DNA of 64,000 nt, from NCBI RefSeq assembly GCF_019578655.1, contig NC_063257.1:25747939-25811938 (forward strand). Reading direction: 5' to 3'. The stretch is from Ricinus communis. Lineage: Eukaryota; Streptophyta; Magnoliopsida; Malpighiales; Euphorbiaceae. The notes beneath the pieces were generated by a model. It had not been told where the DNA came from and did no database searches. It was given only the letters and a program-made list of their open reading frames with translations. Both the position numbers and the translations under genes were made by a program. Below, piece after piece: positions 11,322 through 22,500 of this stretch. How positions within the stretch are numbered: position 1 is the first letter of the stretch; the number at the start of each line of letters is the position of its first letter.

Positions 11322-12120
11322 ATGGTTGAGCGGTGTGAGAGACCCTGGAAGGTGGGTGTCTCCAAGAGAAGGCATTTAGACCCGACTGACCCACCTGCAC
11401 CTGCACCTACACCACCTACACCTGCACCTCGAGCACTTGCACCTCGACCACCGGCCCCTAGAGCTCCAGCTCCACCTCCAAGTCCCGCACGACCTAAACT
11501 TTTACAGTTTTAGAGCCCCACTCACGAGGCTTGTTACCAACAGCTACGGTACAGGCAGTTAGGATGTGGAAGATGCATCGACTGGCAGGCATTAGAGACT
11601 GTTGGCCTAGCTACTGAGGTTTGAGAGTTACTTCAGACTCCATCTTTTGAGGGCTTCTTCGGCATTGTGGAGCCCACTTATAGGGAGCTGACACTTGAGT
11701 TCGCCTCTACTTTCTTCCTTCAGACACAAATCAAGGACTGGTTGCAGCCAAAAGCCATTTCATTTCAGTTAGGAGGGCAGACTTGCATGATGAGTATTCC
11801 CCAGTTTGGTGTTGCACTTGACCTCTATGACCAGGCGACCATAGAGTCAGATGATTTTAGAGGTTCCTTATAGAATCCGGGAGTTTCTTTTGACAAGGCT
11901 TGGGAGACCATCTTAGAGGGGGACTAGCCTTCCTACTTGACCAAGTCCAAGGCATCCAGCCTCTCTGATAGCCTGTGTTATCTTCACTGCCCGCTCATAT
12001 ATACATTGACAGGGCGAGGGGACAGTTTTGGAGTGGTCACCTAGCCTAATGTATTCTATTTATGGGCCCTGCATGAGAGAAGGAGGGTGCACATGGGGTA
12101 TGTGTTAGCCTAGCAGTGCA
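11322..12120 (+). pseudogene. Athila downstream (3') ORF, copy F, truncated
   Basis: The ORF starts MVERCERPWKVG, then a proline/alanine-rich linker (about residues 28-75). The conserved core includes CGRCIDWQALETVGLA, EPTYRELTLEFASTFF and MSIPQFGVALDLY. These match the ORF lying between integrase and the 3' LTR in Athila-class elements (ATHILA ORF-1 / plant transposon-protein type families). No signal peptide or membrane segment is visible, so calling it an envelope gene would go beyond the data. TAG and other stops (11511-11513, 11623-11625, 11871-11873) break it. It is cut at about 12120 by a minus-strand LTR. Confidence 0.7.
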
Positions 12121-13195
12121 AGACGACTAGCAATCTACATGCAAGTGCACCTATCGAATGTAATCTAGCCTGACAAATATCAATATCCTATCCCACGGGA
12201 ACTAAGAAACTACTGCTACTATGCTATTCCTATTATCTAACCGATCAAAAGATTGTGAAGATTATTAACTAAAAATGATTAAGAATGCAATTGAAAACTA
12301 AATTTTAATAAAGAGAATGAAAGTTGAAAAAGGATAATAAGATGAGTTAACCTAGTTGGGGATCACTTTAGCTAGCCAGCTTACAAACAATAAATTATGA
12401 ATTAATTTATTAAGAATTACAATCTGTGGATAATTTCTTGAATAAATTGGCTTCTCTCTCAAGTTAACAAATTCCTAACCCTAAAGATCTAAAGTTTGGA
12501 ATCTCTTCCTAAGAATCAATTTTAGAATAGCATTAATTTCTAAATTACCGCTAATAAGAATGTCTAGTTCTTATTCCAGTAACCTATTATACTTATCTCT
12601 AAGATGCAAATCCTGTAATCACACAAGCAGTTATCCAAACTCAATTGAATTTCTCAATTACAAAGGAGTTCTCAAATTGATTCAACAATGAAGAAGAAAC
12701 AACAAATTTTGTTATACTTGAATGAAAACTACAATCTTAAATCAATAACCCAATCATTTAAGCACAAAACAAGACTAACATGGCTAAAGATCGGGCCAAA
12801 TGGGTTTGATAGAATTAGTTACACATATTCATGATTAAACTAAAATAGGAATTGAATACAAGGTAAACAAGAACTGAAAAGAATATGAACACCCTTTTCT
12901 CAAATGGTGAAATGCTATCCCCTCTTGAATAACTCTGTGTCCATACTCTATAACTCAAGATCTCTTTCTTTTTTCCTTGAATCTTCGATCCAATCCTCAA
13001 GATCTCTTTCAGTCTAACGCGCCCAATTCGTCCGTTTCTTCCCGATTCTAGTCCAATTTCTCTTTAACTTTGATGATGTACTTAGAAAAACACCCGTGAA
13101 ACAAAGGAAACTAAAACACATAAATTCTAATACAAAAACACATAAATTGCTCTAAATATAACTCAAAATCAAGCATGCAAACATGTGTACTATCA
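12120..13195 (-). repeat. Diverged Athila-type LTR, minus strand (G)
   Basis: The segment has the family outline: cacctatcgaatgtaatcta near the left, ctcttcctaagaatcaattt near 12503, and the end ..catgtgtactatca at 13195. The polypurine complement caccccacacttaagctttt follows at 13210-13229. It differs from the other LTRs in most of its body and lacks the CACGGCC palindromes, so it represents a separate subfamily. It interrupts the F 3' ORF. The left boundary is uncertain by about 10 bases. Confidence 0.7.
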
Positions 13196-13457
13196 AGGAA
13201 ATCAAATCACCCCACACTTAAGCTTTTGCTTGTCCTCAAGTAATCAACAGTTTAGATCATAAACTTGTAATCAACCCCCCTTAAAATTCATGCATTTGAT
13301 TACAGTTAAGCTATATTCAATCTATCCCAAATTGAAGCTCAACCAAAAACTAAACTAGCAATCTAAAAAAGAGTAATTATCATATTAGTGTATTAAGAAA
13401 TTAAATAGTATATTCAACATCAAATATCCAAGAAAGCATATGCCTCATAAGGGATCA
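13196..13457 (-). other. 3' noncoding remnant of element G with PPT and hairpin
   Basis: It holds the complement of the polypurine tract and of the hairpin (ttgcttg-tcct-caagtaa, one mismatch) at 13210-13246. About 200 bases of AT-rich noncoding DNA follow, ending in gcatatgcctcataagggatcact. It breaks off where plus-strand pol of element C begins. Confidence 0.65.
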
Positions 13458-13790
13458 CTGATGAGTTTATTGTGATTGATAGGATAGGTGTGCAGAAGTT
13501 GAGGCCATTACTTGAGGAACCAATGGTTCTCGATTTGAAAGAGCTCCGTAACATATTGACTATGCGCATATGGATGAGGATAACGGGCTGCCTATCATTC
13601 CAGTAGCAGACTTGACAACCGAGGCGAGGGAAATGACATTGCCTACTCGAAGGAAGTACCTAAAAACGGATGCTTGGAGGAGTGCTGACATTCTGAGGAC
13701 CCATAACCTGGCAGTTAAATCACAGCATATGTCAAACCCACACATGAAGGGAGTTATCACCGAGTATAGCTAAATGACTTGAGAACCAAA
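13458..13790 (+). pseudogene. Athila pre-RT linker remnant (C)
   Basis: The encoded protein follows the linker that precedes RT in Athila (compare 58515-58760 in D): EEPMVLDLKELRN, DEDNGLPIIPVADLTTEAREM. From about 13775 it passes directly into the end-of-pol motif (aagaagcgcttttgggag at 13792-13809). RT, RNase H and integrase are therefore absent by one deletion. The retained part is not a functional protein. Confidence 0.75.
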
Positions 13791-15094
13791 AAGAAGCGCT
13801 TTTGGGAGTTATTCCCACATATAGCTTTACGTTTTTCTTTTTATTTTATCAGTCGTTTGCATGTTTGATGGTAGTTAGAGCACTTGCTTAGTGACTAAAC
13901 CTAATTGTATGAAGCTAGGGTTTTAACAACCTAAGTCAGATTTTTGGTGATTGGTGAAGATGAACTTCCCTATTTAATACATTTTTACTTGAATTATAGC
14001 CTAAATGTGTACGTATGTGTGTTGAATGCAGGTAGGGAGTTTGACAGTTTGAGATGTTGAAGAAAAGCTTAGATTTTAGTCGTTCATCACGGTTTCCATA
14101 GGCATCATAGGTTGGATTCCCAAGCCATGCTGATCAGCACGGCTAGAGTCCTACCCATGATGAACATGCACATATAGAGTTTAGAAAATTGGCCATCCAC
14201 CAAGGCTTCCGAGGCTACCACAGGCTGTAACACCAGGTCGTGCTGGTCAGCACGGCTGTACCCTTGCCCATGATGGACATGTACGTAGCTCACACTCAAA
14301 ATCGGCCATCCACCACGGCTTCCAAAGGCACCACAGGCGGTAATACCAAGTCATACTGACCAACACGGCCACATCCTCGCCCGTAGTGAACTAGCACATG
14401 GAGGACGCTTCAGGGTTCAGCACGGGCCGAGTCCAGACCATGCTGACCAGCACGGCCATGCCCTTGCCCTTGCTGACCCCTGTGACTATAAAAGTGAGCC
14501 ATTTCAAACCTCTTCCAACTTTTCCCTCTCTAAAGTTCTAAGGTGCTTTTCTTCTTCTTCTCGATTTTTCTTACTTGTCACGGCAATTTGAAGTAAGTTT
14601 CTTTGCCTTTTGCTTTTATTTGTTTAAATTTGATTATTTTTTAATGTATTTTCTTTATTATTTAGGATATCTTGATATGCTCTAGTAGTTGTCAATATTT
14701 ATTGCTTTGATTGATTTATTGTTTTATTTTATTTTATTTTTATTTACACTGTTTGAGTTTGATTTGGATTATATTTAGCTCAGATTAGTTACTGTATTTG
14801 TGTGATTTGGAATAATGACATGCTAAGTGAGGGGTTCGGGAGCAGTAAAGCTAATTTATGGCATTCTATTTTGATAAATTAATAGCATAAATTCTCTTTA
14901 TTTTGTGTGTAATACTGTGGGCTAGAATGCCACTGTGAATTAGTTTTCTACAGGAAATTGAGGCTTTAGTCTTAGTTTTAAACCTAAAGTTTTCTGTTAA
15001 TCAAATTATAGCCGTTATGCTACTAAATTTTCGGTGTAATTTATGTTAACTTGATTTCTTGTTCGAATACTAATGATTGACTGTATTAGGCAAT
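13791..15094 (+). promoter_or_regulatory. Leader of the 3' ORF (C): palindrome array, TATA box, probable 497-nt intron
   Basis: After the end-of-pol motif comes AT-rich DNA, then an array of caccacggcttcc / cagcacggc modules (14085-14475). A TATA box tataaaag sits at 14487-14494. A 5' splice site GAA|GTAAGT starts at 14593 after the exon-like tcacggcaatttgaa. An acceptor ATTAG ends at 15089, five bases before the ATG at 15095. The region is collinear with 34458-35815 on the other strand. The promoter and intron are inferred from this three-copy agreement. Confidence 0.6.
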
Positions 15095-16553
15095 ATGAGG
15101 GATCAAGATCAATCTCGTTGAAAGCAACTGCAACGCGCCGCTACTAGTAAGCGCTCGCGTGGCGAGGGAACTTTTTCTTCCACTTCACCTTCATCAGCAC
15201 CAGCACCAGCAGCCCCACCACAACAGCAACTAGTCTGAGCACCAAGAACACCAGCTGCAAATCCACCCGCACCTGGTCGACATCCCTTATGGACATCTTA
15301 GAATGCTGATAACGAGAGTCGTTTCCAAGTCATGAGATGGAAGCAACTAATAGTCGGACGATGCATCGACTTTGTATCCCTAGAAAGAGTGGGATTGGCT
15401 CAGGATGTTCGTGCACTATTCGACACACTGCCTTACGCACGATTCTTTAACATCATTGAGCCTACCTACCGCGAGCTCACCATTGAATCTCTTAGCACCT
15501 TCTTCCTACAGCAACAAATAACAAACTAGCATCAGCTTGATGCAGTTTACTTCAGACTTAGAGGAAGGGAGTTCTCAATGTCAGTTCCACAATTCAATAT
15601 GCATTTGAATTTATGGACTAAGCATGAGGCCTCAAGCTAGGATATCAGTGATGCATCTATATCAACCCAATCTCGTACGACACCATATGGGATTCATTAG
15701 TACTCAGGCCAGAATTGTACTACCCCAGTAGGTCTAAGGCATCTAGCCTTCTATATCATCTCCGCTATCTTCCTACACTGTTAGCTTACACTATTACATG
15801 CCGAGGAGATAGTTTTGGAGTGGTCACACAGACTGATGTATTCATTCTCTGGGCTATGCAACATCGTAAGAAGCTTAACATGGGATATTTATTAGCTTGT
15901 AAAGTTTGTTCCTTCATAGTCGACGCCTAGAAGAAGATGCACTACTGTTTTGGCCCCTTTGTGACTAGGTTGGCCAAGAGACTAGATGACTGTTTGTCTG
16001 AGCTTTCTCATACTGGTGAGATGACACCATTAGGGGTTAGACAGATGATCAACATGCAGATGATCATGGCCACTCGACACCCACATGGCATTGAGTACAG
16101 GCTCGTCAGTGCAATAGTCAAGGAGGCTAGAGAGGCAGCAACTTGAGGAGCCCAAGACCCTACGGTTAGTGCTTTGGCTGACCGACTAGATTGAGTTTGT
16201 GATTTATAGCAACAGCACTATGCTGAGTTTGTGCAGGACAGAAAGGAGTTTGGGCAGTTTCAAGATGAGACTAGGGTACAGTTCCAGGGATTAAATGATA
16301 TGCTCCAGCAGCTTATGCAAGGATTGGATAGGCAGGCCACCTAGATGGACCTAATGGTGGAGCACATATAAAAGATGGCGGATTTCGGAGCATAAAATCA
16401 GTGATTCATCGATGACATGGAGTTTGATCTAGCAGGTTGCTTCATGGATCCTATGCCACCACCACCGCCCCCTCCTCCAGTGCCTTCCCCTACTCCTCAC
16501 CCTCCAGCCGATCCAGCCTGTGAGGATGTGACTTCGACAGACTACCAGCAGTG
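15095..16553 (+). pseudogene. Athila downstream (3') ORF, copy C, full length but decayed
   Basis: The ORF spans about 485 codons. It starts MRDQDQSR, with a basic stretch (ATSKRSRGEG), a Pro/Ala/Gln-rich linker, and the core VGRCIDFVSLERVGLAQDV, EPTYRELTIESLSTFF. A long glutamine-rich, coiled-coil-like part follows (around HYAEFVQDRKEFGQFQDETR), then an eight-proline run near the C-terminus and the final TGA at 16551-16553. No membrane helix is seen. A frameshift near 15650 and many TAG codons at former CAG/TGG sites kill it. Its function is unknown; the long glutamine-rich tail suggests self-association. Confidence 0.7.
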
Positions 16554-18380
16554 ACAAAAAAAATTTATGTTCTATTTCTTTTCCTTTTCCTTTTTATTTT
16601 ATTTTTTTTTCTTTTTGCATTTTCATGTTATTTTATTTTCTTTCATTTTTTTTTCATCTTATGTTATTTTGGTGGAACATTTTGCTTTACCATTATGCCA
16701 TGTGCTAGCTATGTTATCTACCCAGTTCTTTTTAACACTGAGGGCAGTGTTATACTAAAGTATGGAGTGGGCATGTGTGGTTTTATTACCCCTTGATTGT
16801 TTAGGCAATGATAATGGACTATTCTTAGGATGTTAGGACCTGGGTTCTTCATGACATTTAAGCTTAGTTTATTCTTTTGTATTATTCACACACTAGTAAT
16901 TGATTTTCCCTCTCAATTTTTGTTCTTGGAAAGCAATTTCACGATATTCAATATGTCAATTTGGTTGGGTTAAATCAGTGTTGCTTGAGTTCTTTGCAAA
17001 TTTACAATCTTTATCTTTGAACTTTGATTATGCTAATCTCTTATACAATTTATGTGATGATTCAATTGATAAGTCTGGGAACCAAATGCAAATTTTAGCG
17101 ACTTCAAACGTGAGTTTTTGAACCAAAATTTGAGCATCCATTGCAAATTGTGCTCATGATTTTTCTTATTTGAGTGTGCCTTGTGCTTAATGTTGTGTCT
17201 AGAACTTGCTCTGTAATACTTGTTAAGGTTACATGAACTTTTGAATACCATTAGATGATTTGGGTAACTTAGGATTCACCACATCTAGCCAAAAGCCTAT
17301 TCTTTGTTTCCATTAGTCAGCCAGTTTTGAGCCTTAACCTTTTCTTCATGATTTGCACCTATACACTACACATACACCATTCTATACATTTATCTTTTCT
17401 TTTACCCTGTATACTAAATTATTATGTGTTACGCTTCTTCTTTTATGGAATCATAGTGCCTAATTTGTTATAAATTCACTTAATCTTTTAATCATTCTTT
17501 GATGCTCCCTTCAATCCAAATTGGATAACTATTCTCGTTGTTTATGTCGGTTCAATTCGATCTTATCTAATGTGGAATTAGGATACAGGTGTAGGCTAAG
17601 TCAATCGATAGATAGTTTCAGTCCTCTTGAAAATACCAGTGTAAGCGAAGACCCGATTCTAAATGATACAGATAAAAACACCCGTAGTTATTGCTTTTAA
17701 GAAAGAGTTTTTCACAAAAACAAAAAAAAAATTATCTTTATCCCCCAATTTTGAAGGAAAGTTCTTTATTTGATTAAAAATTTGTCACTAATCATGCAGC
17801 CCCTGTGTAAGCTACTGTGGCATATATATATATGCTCAAAAGAAGAAAAAAAATCTCTGACTTATTTCTTAGCTCTTAGCTCTTTTGGATTTAATTCTTG
17901 TGAGCATCCTTTACTTCAAATAAGACTTAGTGAGTATTTTTGTGTTTTGGCATTCAGCTCCTGAAGCATTTCTAAATAATTACATGATTTTTCAGTATAC
18001 TTTACACTTCATTTATTCGCAGTAGCGAAGATGAGATTTATGAGCAAGCTTATGGAAAACAGGTTTTGTGCAGCTGCATTGAGGGAATTTTCTTTTTTTG
18101 TTTACCTATAAATGCTATGAGTGATTTGAGAGATTCTTGTGAGGCAATGGTTCCTGGTCTTTAATGCTGAGTTGTTATATAAATTGTACTTCGAGATGGT
18201 ATTACTATAGTTCTTCTTTGAAGGTGTATGATTTGTTTAGCTACTTGAGTTTCATTCTTTATATGTTGAATAAGCTTAAGTTGTGAACTTTAGCATGGAT
18301 TTTGAGGGTGATTATTGCTTGTATATGTATTGAGGTATTGACTGCTTGAGGACAAGCAAAAGCTTAAGTGTGGGGTGATT
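16554..18380 (+). other. Long 3' noncoding region of C ending in hairpin and polypurine tract
   Basis: This runs from the stop of the 3' ORF to the 3' LTR. It has a T-rich start (16556-16680), a PPT-like module cactgagggcagtgttatac..aagtatggagtggg (16737-16770), cttggaaagcaatt (16926), ttgggttaaatcagtgttg (16966), the cattagtcagccagttttga block (17311) and an AT microsatellite (17823-17834). At the end are tgcttg-agga-caagca (18343-18358) and the polypurine tract aagtgtggggtg (18365-18376). The same blocks recur in order at 7963-9287, 31208-32919 (reversed) and 61510-62661. Confidence 0.75.
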
Positions 18381-19839
18381 TGATATGCATTGTTTTATAC
18401 ATGTTTATATGCCCAATTACTTCCATTTTTGTGCATAGTTATATTGTTTTGGTTCCTTTCATGTTTTAGGTGATTATCGATGGACATTATCAGTAGTCGA
18501 GGGAAATAAGTGCAAATACGAACCAGAATCCATCAAAATTCAGCAAGGGCTACCATCTCAAGGTTGAGCATGGCCTGGACTCTGGCCGTGCTGAACCATC
18601 AACACTTGACCCTCAAGAGTGTCATTTTGGTACGGTTCTTGAAGCCACCATGGCCTCCATCACGGTCCGTGGTGGCTCAGCACCGGCGAGGGCACGGCCA
18701 GGAAAGAGACCTAATTTGCAGGACTCGGAGGTCCATCACGACCTAGACTCCGCCCGTTATGATCAGCACGGGCTTGACCACGGCCGTGCTGGATAATTAT
18801 ATAGGCAAAATCAAATTATTTTTCTAGGGTTCGATTTTTTGACTTGATTTTTCACACACATGCACGAGCCACCCTTTCCCAGACTTTGATATTCGACTTT
18901 GGAAGACCATTTCGCCTATTGAAGGACGGATTCCATTGGTTTTAACATCACATTGAAGATCAAGAGTGGATTTGGAGGCATTCAAGAGGCAATTTAGCGT
19001 TCATTATTCAAATTTGGTGATTTAGGGCTTTTCATCCTACTTGAAGAAGAAGGGTGTACATGCTTTCAAATTGCTTTTCTATATTTGTTTCTTATTTTGT
19101 GTTACTTCTTAGCATGAGTAGCTAGAATTATTGAACCCATTGGGGTTCCTATGTTGTTGGATTTCATTTAATGTTTATGATACTTTGATTATCAATGCTT
19201 ATTTTCTTCTTGCTTTCATTATTAATGAGAAATCATATTATTCATGAGACGTTGTGAGTTGTGGTGTTTAGATTGCTTTATGTAATTAAGAAGTCCATTT
19301 AGTAATTAGACATTTGAATAGCAAGAACTGGTTAATGATCACTTAGAGATAAGGATAATTGACTAGCCAGATTAAGAATTAACAACTCTTAATAGTAGTG
19401 GATTTAATCCTAAGGCTAACCTAAAATCAATTGTTAGGAAGAGATTCCATCGTTTAGGTTCTTAGGTTTAGGGATTCAATGTTCTCAAGAGAGAAATCAA
19501 ATTCAATTTAGAATCCACTCACAAGTAATCACAATTGGTAATCAATATAATCTCTACGTTCACTAAAATCCAACTAGCTTAGGTCCTCTTGGGTTTGCTT
19601 TTTCCTTTGATTGTTTCACGAAATCCTTTTAGATTGTTTAACAATTAGATAATCACTTAGCTTGCATCTAGTCATAGAATAGCAACTTCATTGATTTGTT
19701 AAGGTTAGATAACATAAGACGCTATAGTAGTTATAAGATCACCCTTTTCCCTAAAATACGACCTCGATACTCGCCATTAGTGCTACTCTGCATCGATAGG
19801 TTCACTGCCATACATTGTAGCTACATAAATAACCTATCA
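18381..19839 (+). repeat. 3' LTR of element C, plus strand
   Basis: It begins TGATATGCATTG directly after the polypurine tract and ends ..aataacctatca at 19839 (1459 bp). Palindromic CACGGCC modules lie at 18565-18790, with a TATA box tatata at 18798-18803. It belongs to the same subfamily as the LTRs of element A. Flanking DNA after 19839 is unrelated, so this is the true right end of C. Confidence 0.9.
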
Positions 19840-20212
19840 CTAAACACTAAGAAGAAAACGTGATTAACAAGATCAGCCCCTACAAACACTCAAAAACCAA
19901 ATCAAGAATAAAGATTTTCAAGAATACATATAAGATAGTTTAAGAAAATCAAGATATTCAAGTAAGGTTTCAAGATTGCGGATTCTTTTTCAAGATTCAT
20001 TTAATACTTTTCTTCTTTCTTTTTTTATTTTCTTTTTTTACTAGATCCGAATATGAAATTATACAAAATAAGAACAATAATGTAAATCAAGAACACAACT
20101 GTACCTCCACTCCAAGATCTCTAAGAAGCTAAAATACCTTCACAAAAACTTAAAGAAACAACTAAATAACTTAAAGGGACAAGGATATGCAATCTGATTT
20201 CCAAGAGCCAAA
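19840..20212 (-). other. AT-rich stretch beside a tRNA-iMet type PBS; no gene seen
   Basis: It lies between the end of element C and a minus-strand PBS, so it should be internal sequence of a minus-strand LTR element. It holds A-rich and T-rich tracts only (for example 20015-20042). No gag motif was recognised. Confidence 0.4.
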
Positions 20213-20224
20213 GCTCTGATACCA
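20213..20224 (-). other. tRNA-iMet type primer-binding site
   Basis: gctctgatacca is the complement of TGGTATCAGAGC, the usual initiator-methionine PBS. It is followed on the plus strand after two bases by tgttaagaacc, the likely LTR terminus. A related pair (gctctggtacca, then tgttaaagaacc) is at 26846-26870. Confidence 0.7.
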
Positions 20225-20226
20225 AA

Positions 20227-20950
20227 TGTTAAGAACCTTTAAGAATAGGATATACGAACTCTAATAGTTATGAACCCATCTATCACTAACCTAGACCCAC
20301 TAACAAATTGAACCAAATCATAGAATCACTCTATATTAGATTATAAGTTGATCGATAGAATTAGAACCTAAAGCAAACTAAGTCCTTTAAACCCTAATCC
20401 TAGCACGCCACAAAGATAGATCAAATCTTTAATAAGTGTGAAATGCATTCAACAAGAATACAGAATTCAAGCAAAGATTGCTAGAACAATGAAATATCAT
20501 TAATAATCACAACTTACAGTGACATACGGCTTTGTTCAAGTTAAATAGACTTAAAATAAGCCTTAAAAGAAAACTAATAGGAAAAAGACTATTCTGCCCT
20601 GAATAAACTTAATAAAATTAAACCAAGGCCTACAAGCATGCCTTAATTGGTTCTTCAAGGGCTTGAACCTTCAATAGATTGAATAAAGCCTTATCTTGAT
20701 GCTCCTTAATAATTATGGATCTTAGGCCTTCAAATGGACTCTCCTTGCTAGCCCAATCTTGTATGTAACCATTTAAGGCTTGTTGCAACTTCTTGGCTCT
20801 AAACCTTGTTATTAGGCCTTGTGGCAAGCTTAGCCCATCTTTAGCATTCTTAGCCTTCCTTGCGTGCTCCTCATCAAGCCCATCATCTTCAAGCTTTTCT
20901 TGTGCTAGCCCATCCGTATCACGAACCTAGACTTATCGCTCACCTCCTTT
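20227..20950 (-). repeat. LTR-like segment of a minus-strand element with iMet PBS
   Basis: It follows the PBS, opens TGTTAAGAACC, and its first ~170 bases resemble 26861-27030. A 65-codon open frame on the minus strand (20630-20827) contains GLITRFRAKKLQQALNGYIQ. A (I/M)TR.RAK.LQ.AL pattern of this kind occurs in plant Ty3-gypsy polyproteins, so part of this span may be coding tail and not LTR. The right limit is approximate. Confidence 0.45.
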
Positions 20951-22299
20951 CTTTGTTTTGTGTTCTTTCTCTACCTTTTTATCTAAATCAATTCGATTTG
21001 ATCCTTACGCTTAGACATAGAAGAGAATAAAGAACTTGCTATTTCATTCCTTTTCATATCAAAATCCAAAATATGTTCTCATTTGTTCATTTCTTTCGTT
21101 CATCTCTTTCTAATCTATGTCTTGTTTTATGATTTGGTTTTATATGGCAAGCATAAAAAAGAGTGTTGAGTTAAAGTGTGTGGAAGCAACAATCATAGGC
21201 ATTGATCCAATGCTTGGACAAATGTGAAGAAACAAAAGTAGTTGATCGAGTATTGATATCATTCCTTGAATCATCATTGAAGAATCTTTTGGAGGAAAGA
21301 AGGAACACTGAGAATTGAGGCACGCCCAAATATTCTTGTTCAAGATTTGCACCATTGGGATCTCTATCATTTCTTATTCCTCTAGGCACGAGGACTCCAG
21401 ATGACACAAGGATTGACATAAGAAATCATGGGATTGCAATTGATAAGCTTGATCTGTAGCATTGGAGCTTAGCTTGATGATCAAGAAAGACGAGACATAA
21501 ATCCACATGCATTAGAGAGATATCATGTTGGTTTTTATTAATCCAAGTTTAATACAAGTGGAAATGCGAGCATTTTGATATTTGGGATGCATATGAAGAA
21601 GTAATTAGAGTCGTGGTGTTATTAGGTAGGCCCTCCTAGATTTTCTCTTGTTTTCGTTGCGATGTGATATGGAACTTCCACAAATAACCTTGAGAATCCC
21701 TTTTGAATTGCTAACCCTCAAACTTGTTTTTTTGCAGGTGGAAAACTTAAATAATATGCTCATTAGCCTCAAGTATTCAGTTGCATGTGGTTTTTATAGT
21801 GCGAAAGTCCTCATTCCATAAGAAGAAGAAACTAGATGCTAAATATGAATAAATAAATATAGAAAGATAAACAAACTAAAATCAAATCAAGAAGGAGAGA
21901 GGAGTTGACTAGGCAACAACTCTCATAGTCCTAAATTTTATAAGCCAGCTTAACAAAAACAAGGGTAAATTAGGTTGGGCGTACCTAAAAACTCTCAAAC
22001 CCAAATTACTTCGTTGTATGCATTTCAGACATCAAAGCGCTCAAATTCCAGCTAGTATTATGCTTGGATTAATTGAAAACAACATGAGTTCTGCCTTACA
22101 TACATGGATTTATGTCTCATCCTAGTTGATTGTCAATGTAATCCCTAATGCCACCGGTCAAGCTTGTTAATTGCGCTCCCATGTCTCCTTATATCAATCC
22201 TTGTGTCATCAGGAATCCTCATCCTTAGAGGAGCAAGGAATGATGGAGATCCCAATGGTGCAAATCATGAATAAGAATACCTATGATGAGAACCATTTA

Positions 22300-22500
22300 G
22301 CACAAGAAATTCTACCCCAATAAGAAAACGTAATGATGCAAATCCTACTTGCTCAGGGAATCCTACTTCAATAAGGAGTCCTAATTCCATTAGGAATCCT
22401 AATCCAACAAGGAGTTCTGATGATATTAGGAGTTCAAGCAACAAAAGGAATCCTATTTACACTAGGAATCCTAGTCCCATTCAAACTCCAAGCGAGATTG
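22300..22500 (+). repeat. Short degenerate repeats (taggaatccta type), unit 1
   Basis: Motifs such as aaggagtcctaattcc, taggaatcctaatcc and aggagttctgatg recur every 15-18 bases. The same array recurs at 24235-24420 in unit 2, where it stays open and reads as repeated R-N/S-P-x-x motifs. It may be the relic of a low-complexity gag segment, but I recognise no family. Confidence 0.5.

Larger units (their letters stand above)
13458..19839 (+). mobile_element. Athila derivative C (pol-deleted, 3' half complete)
   Basis: The element carries a pre-RT scrap, the leader with TATA and intron signals, the 3' ORF, the 3' noncoding region, polypurine tract and 3' LTR. The 5' LTR, gag and protease are absent. 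Its last 6.03 kb (from about 13808) is collinear with the reverse complement of element A (29755-35812), including the leader and LTR. This makes a large inverted repeat around the satellite region. Confidence 0.8.

Noticed and set aside
11262..11513. Proline-rich host protein (83 codons)
   Set aside because: It is the start of the Athila 3' ORF. The core EPTYRELTLEF follows in the same sequence and two other copies match it.
16551..16796. Hydrophobic open frame (Phe/Leu-rich) as a membrane protein
   Set aside because: It is a translation of a T-rich noncoding tract after the 3' ORF stop. The mirrored copy at 32726-33062 behaves the same way, and N2 has only T-rich DNA at that place.
17823..17834. 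AT dinucleotide run as a functional site
   Set aside because: A short microsatellite inside noncoding DNA, not kept in the other copies.
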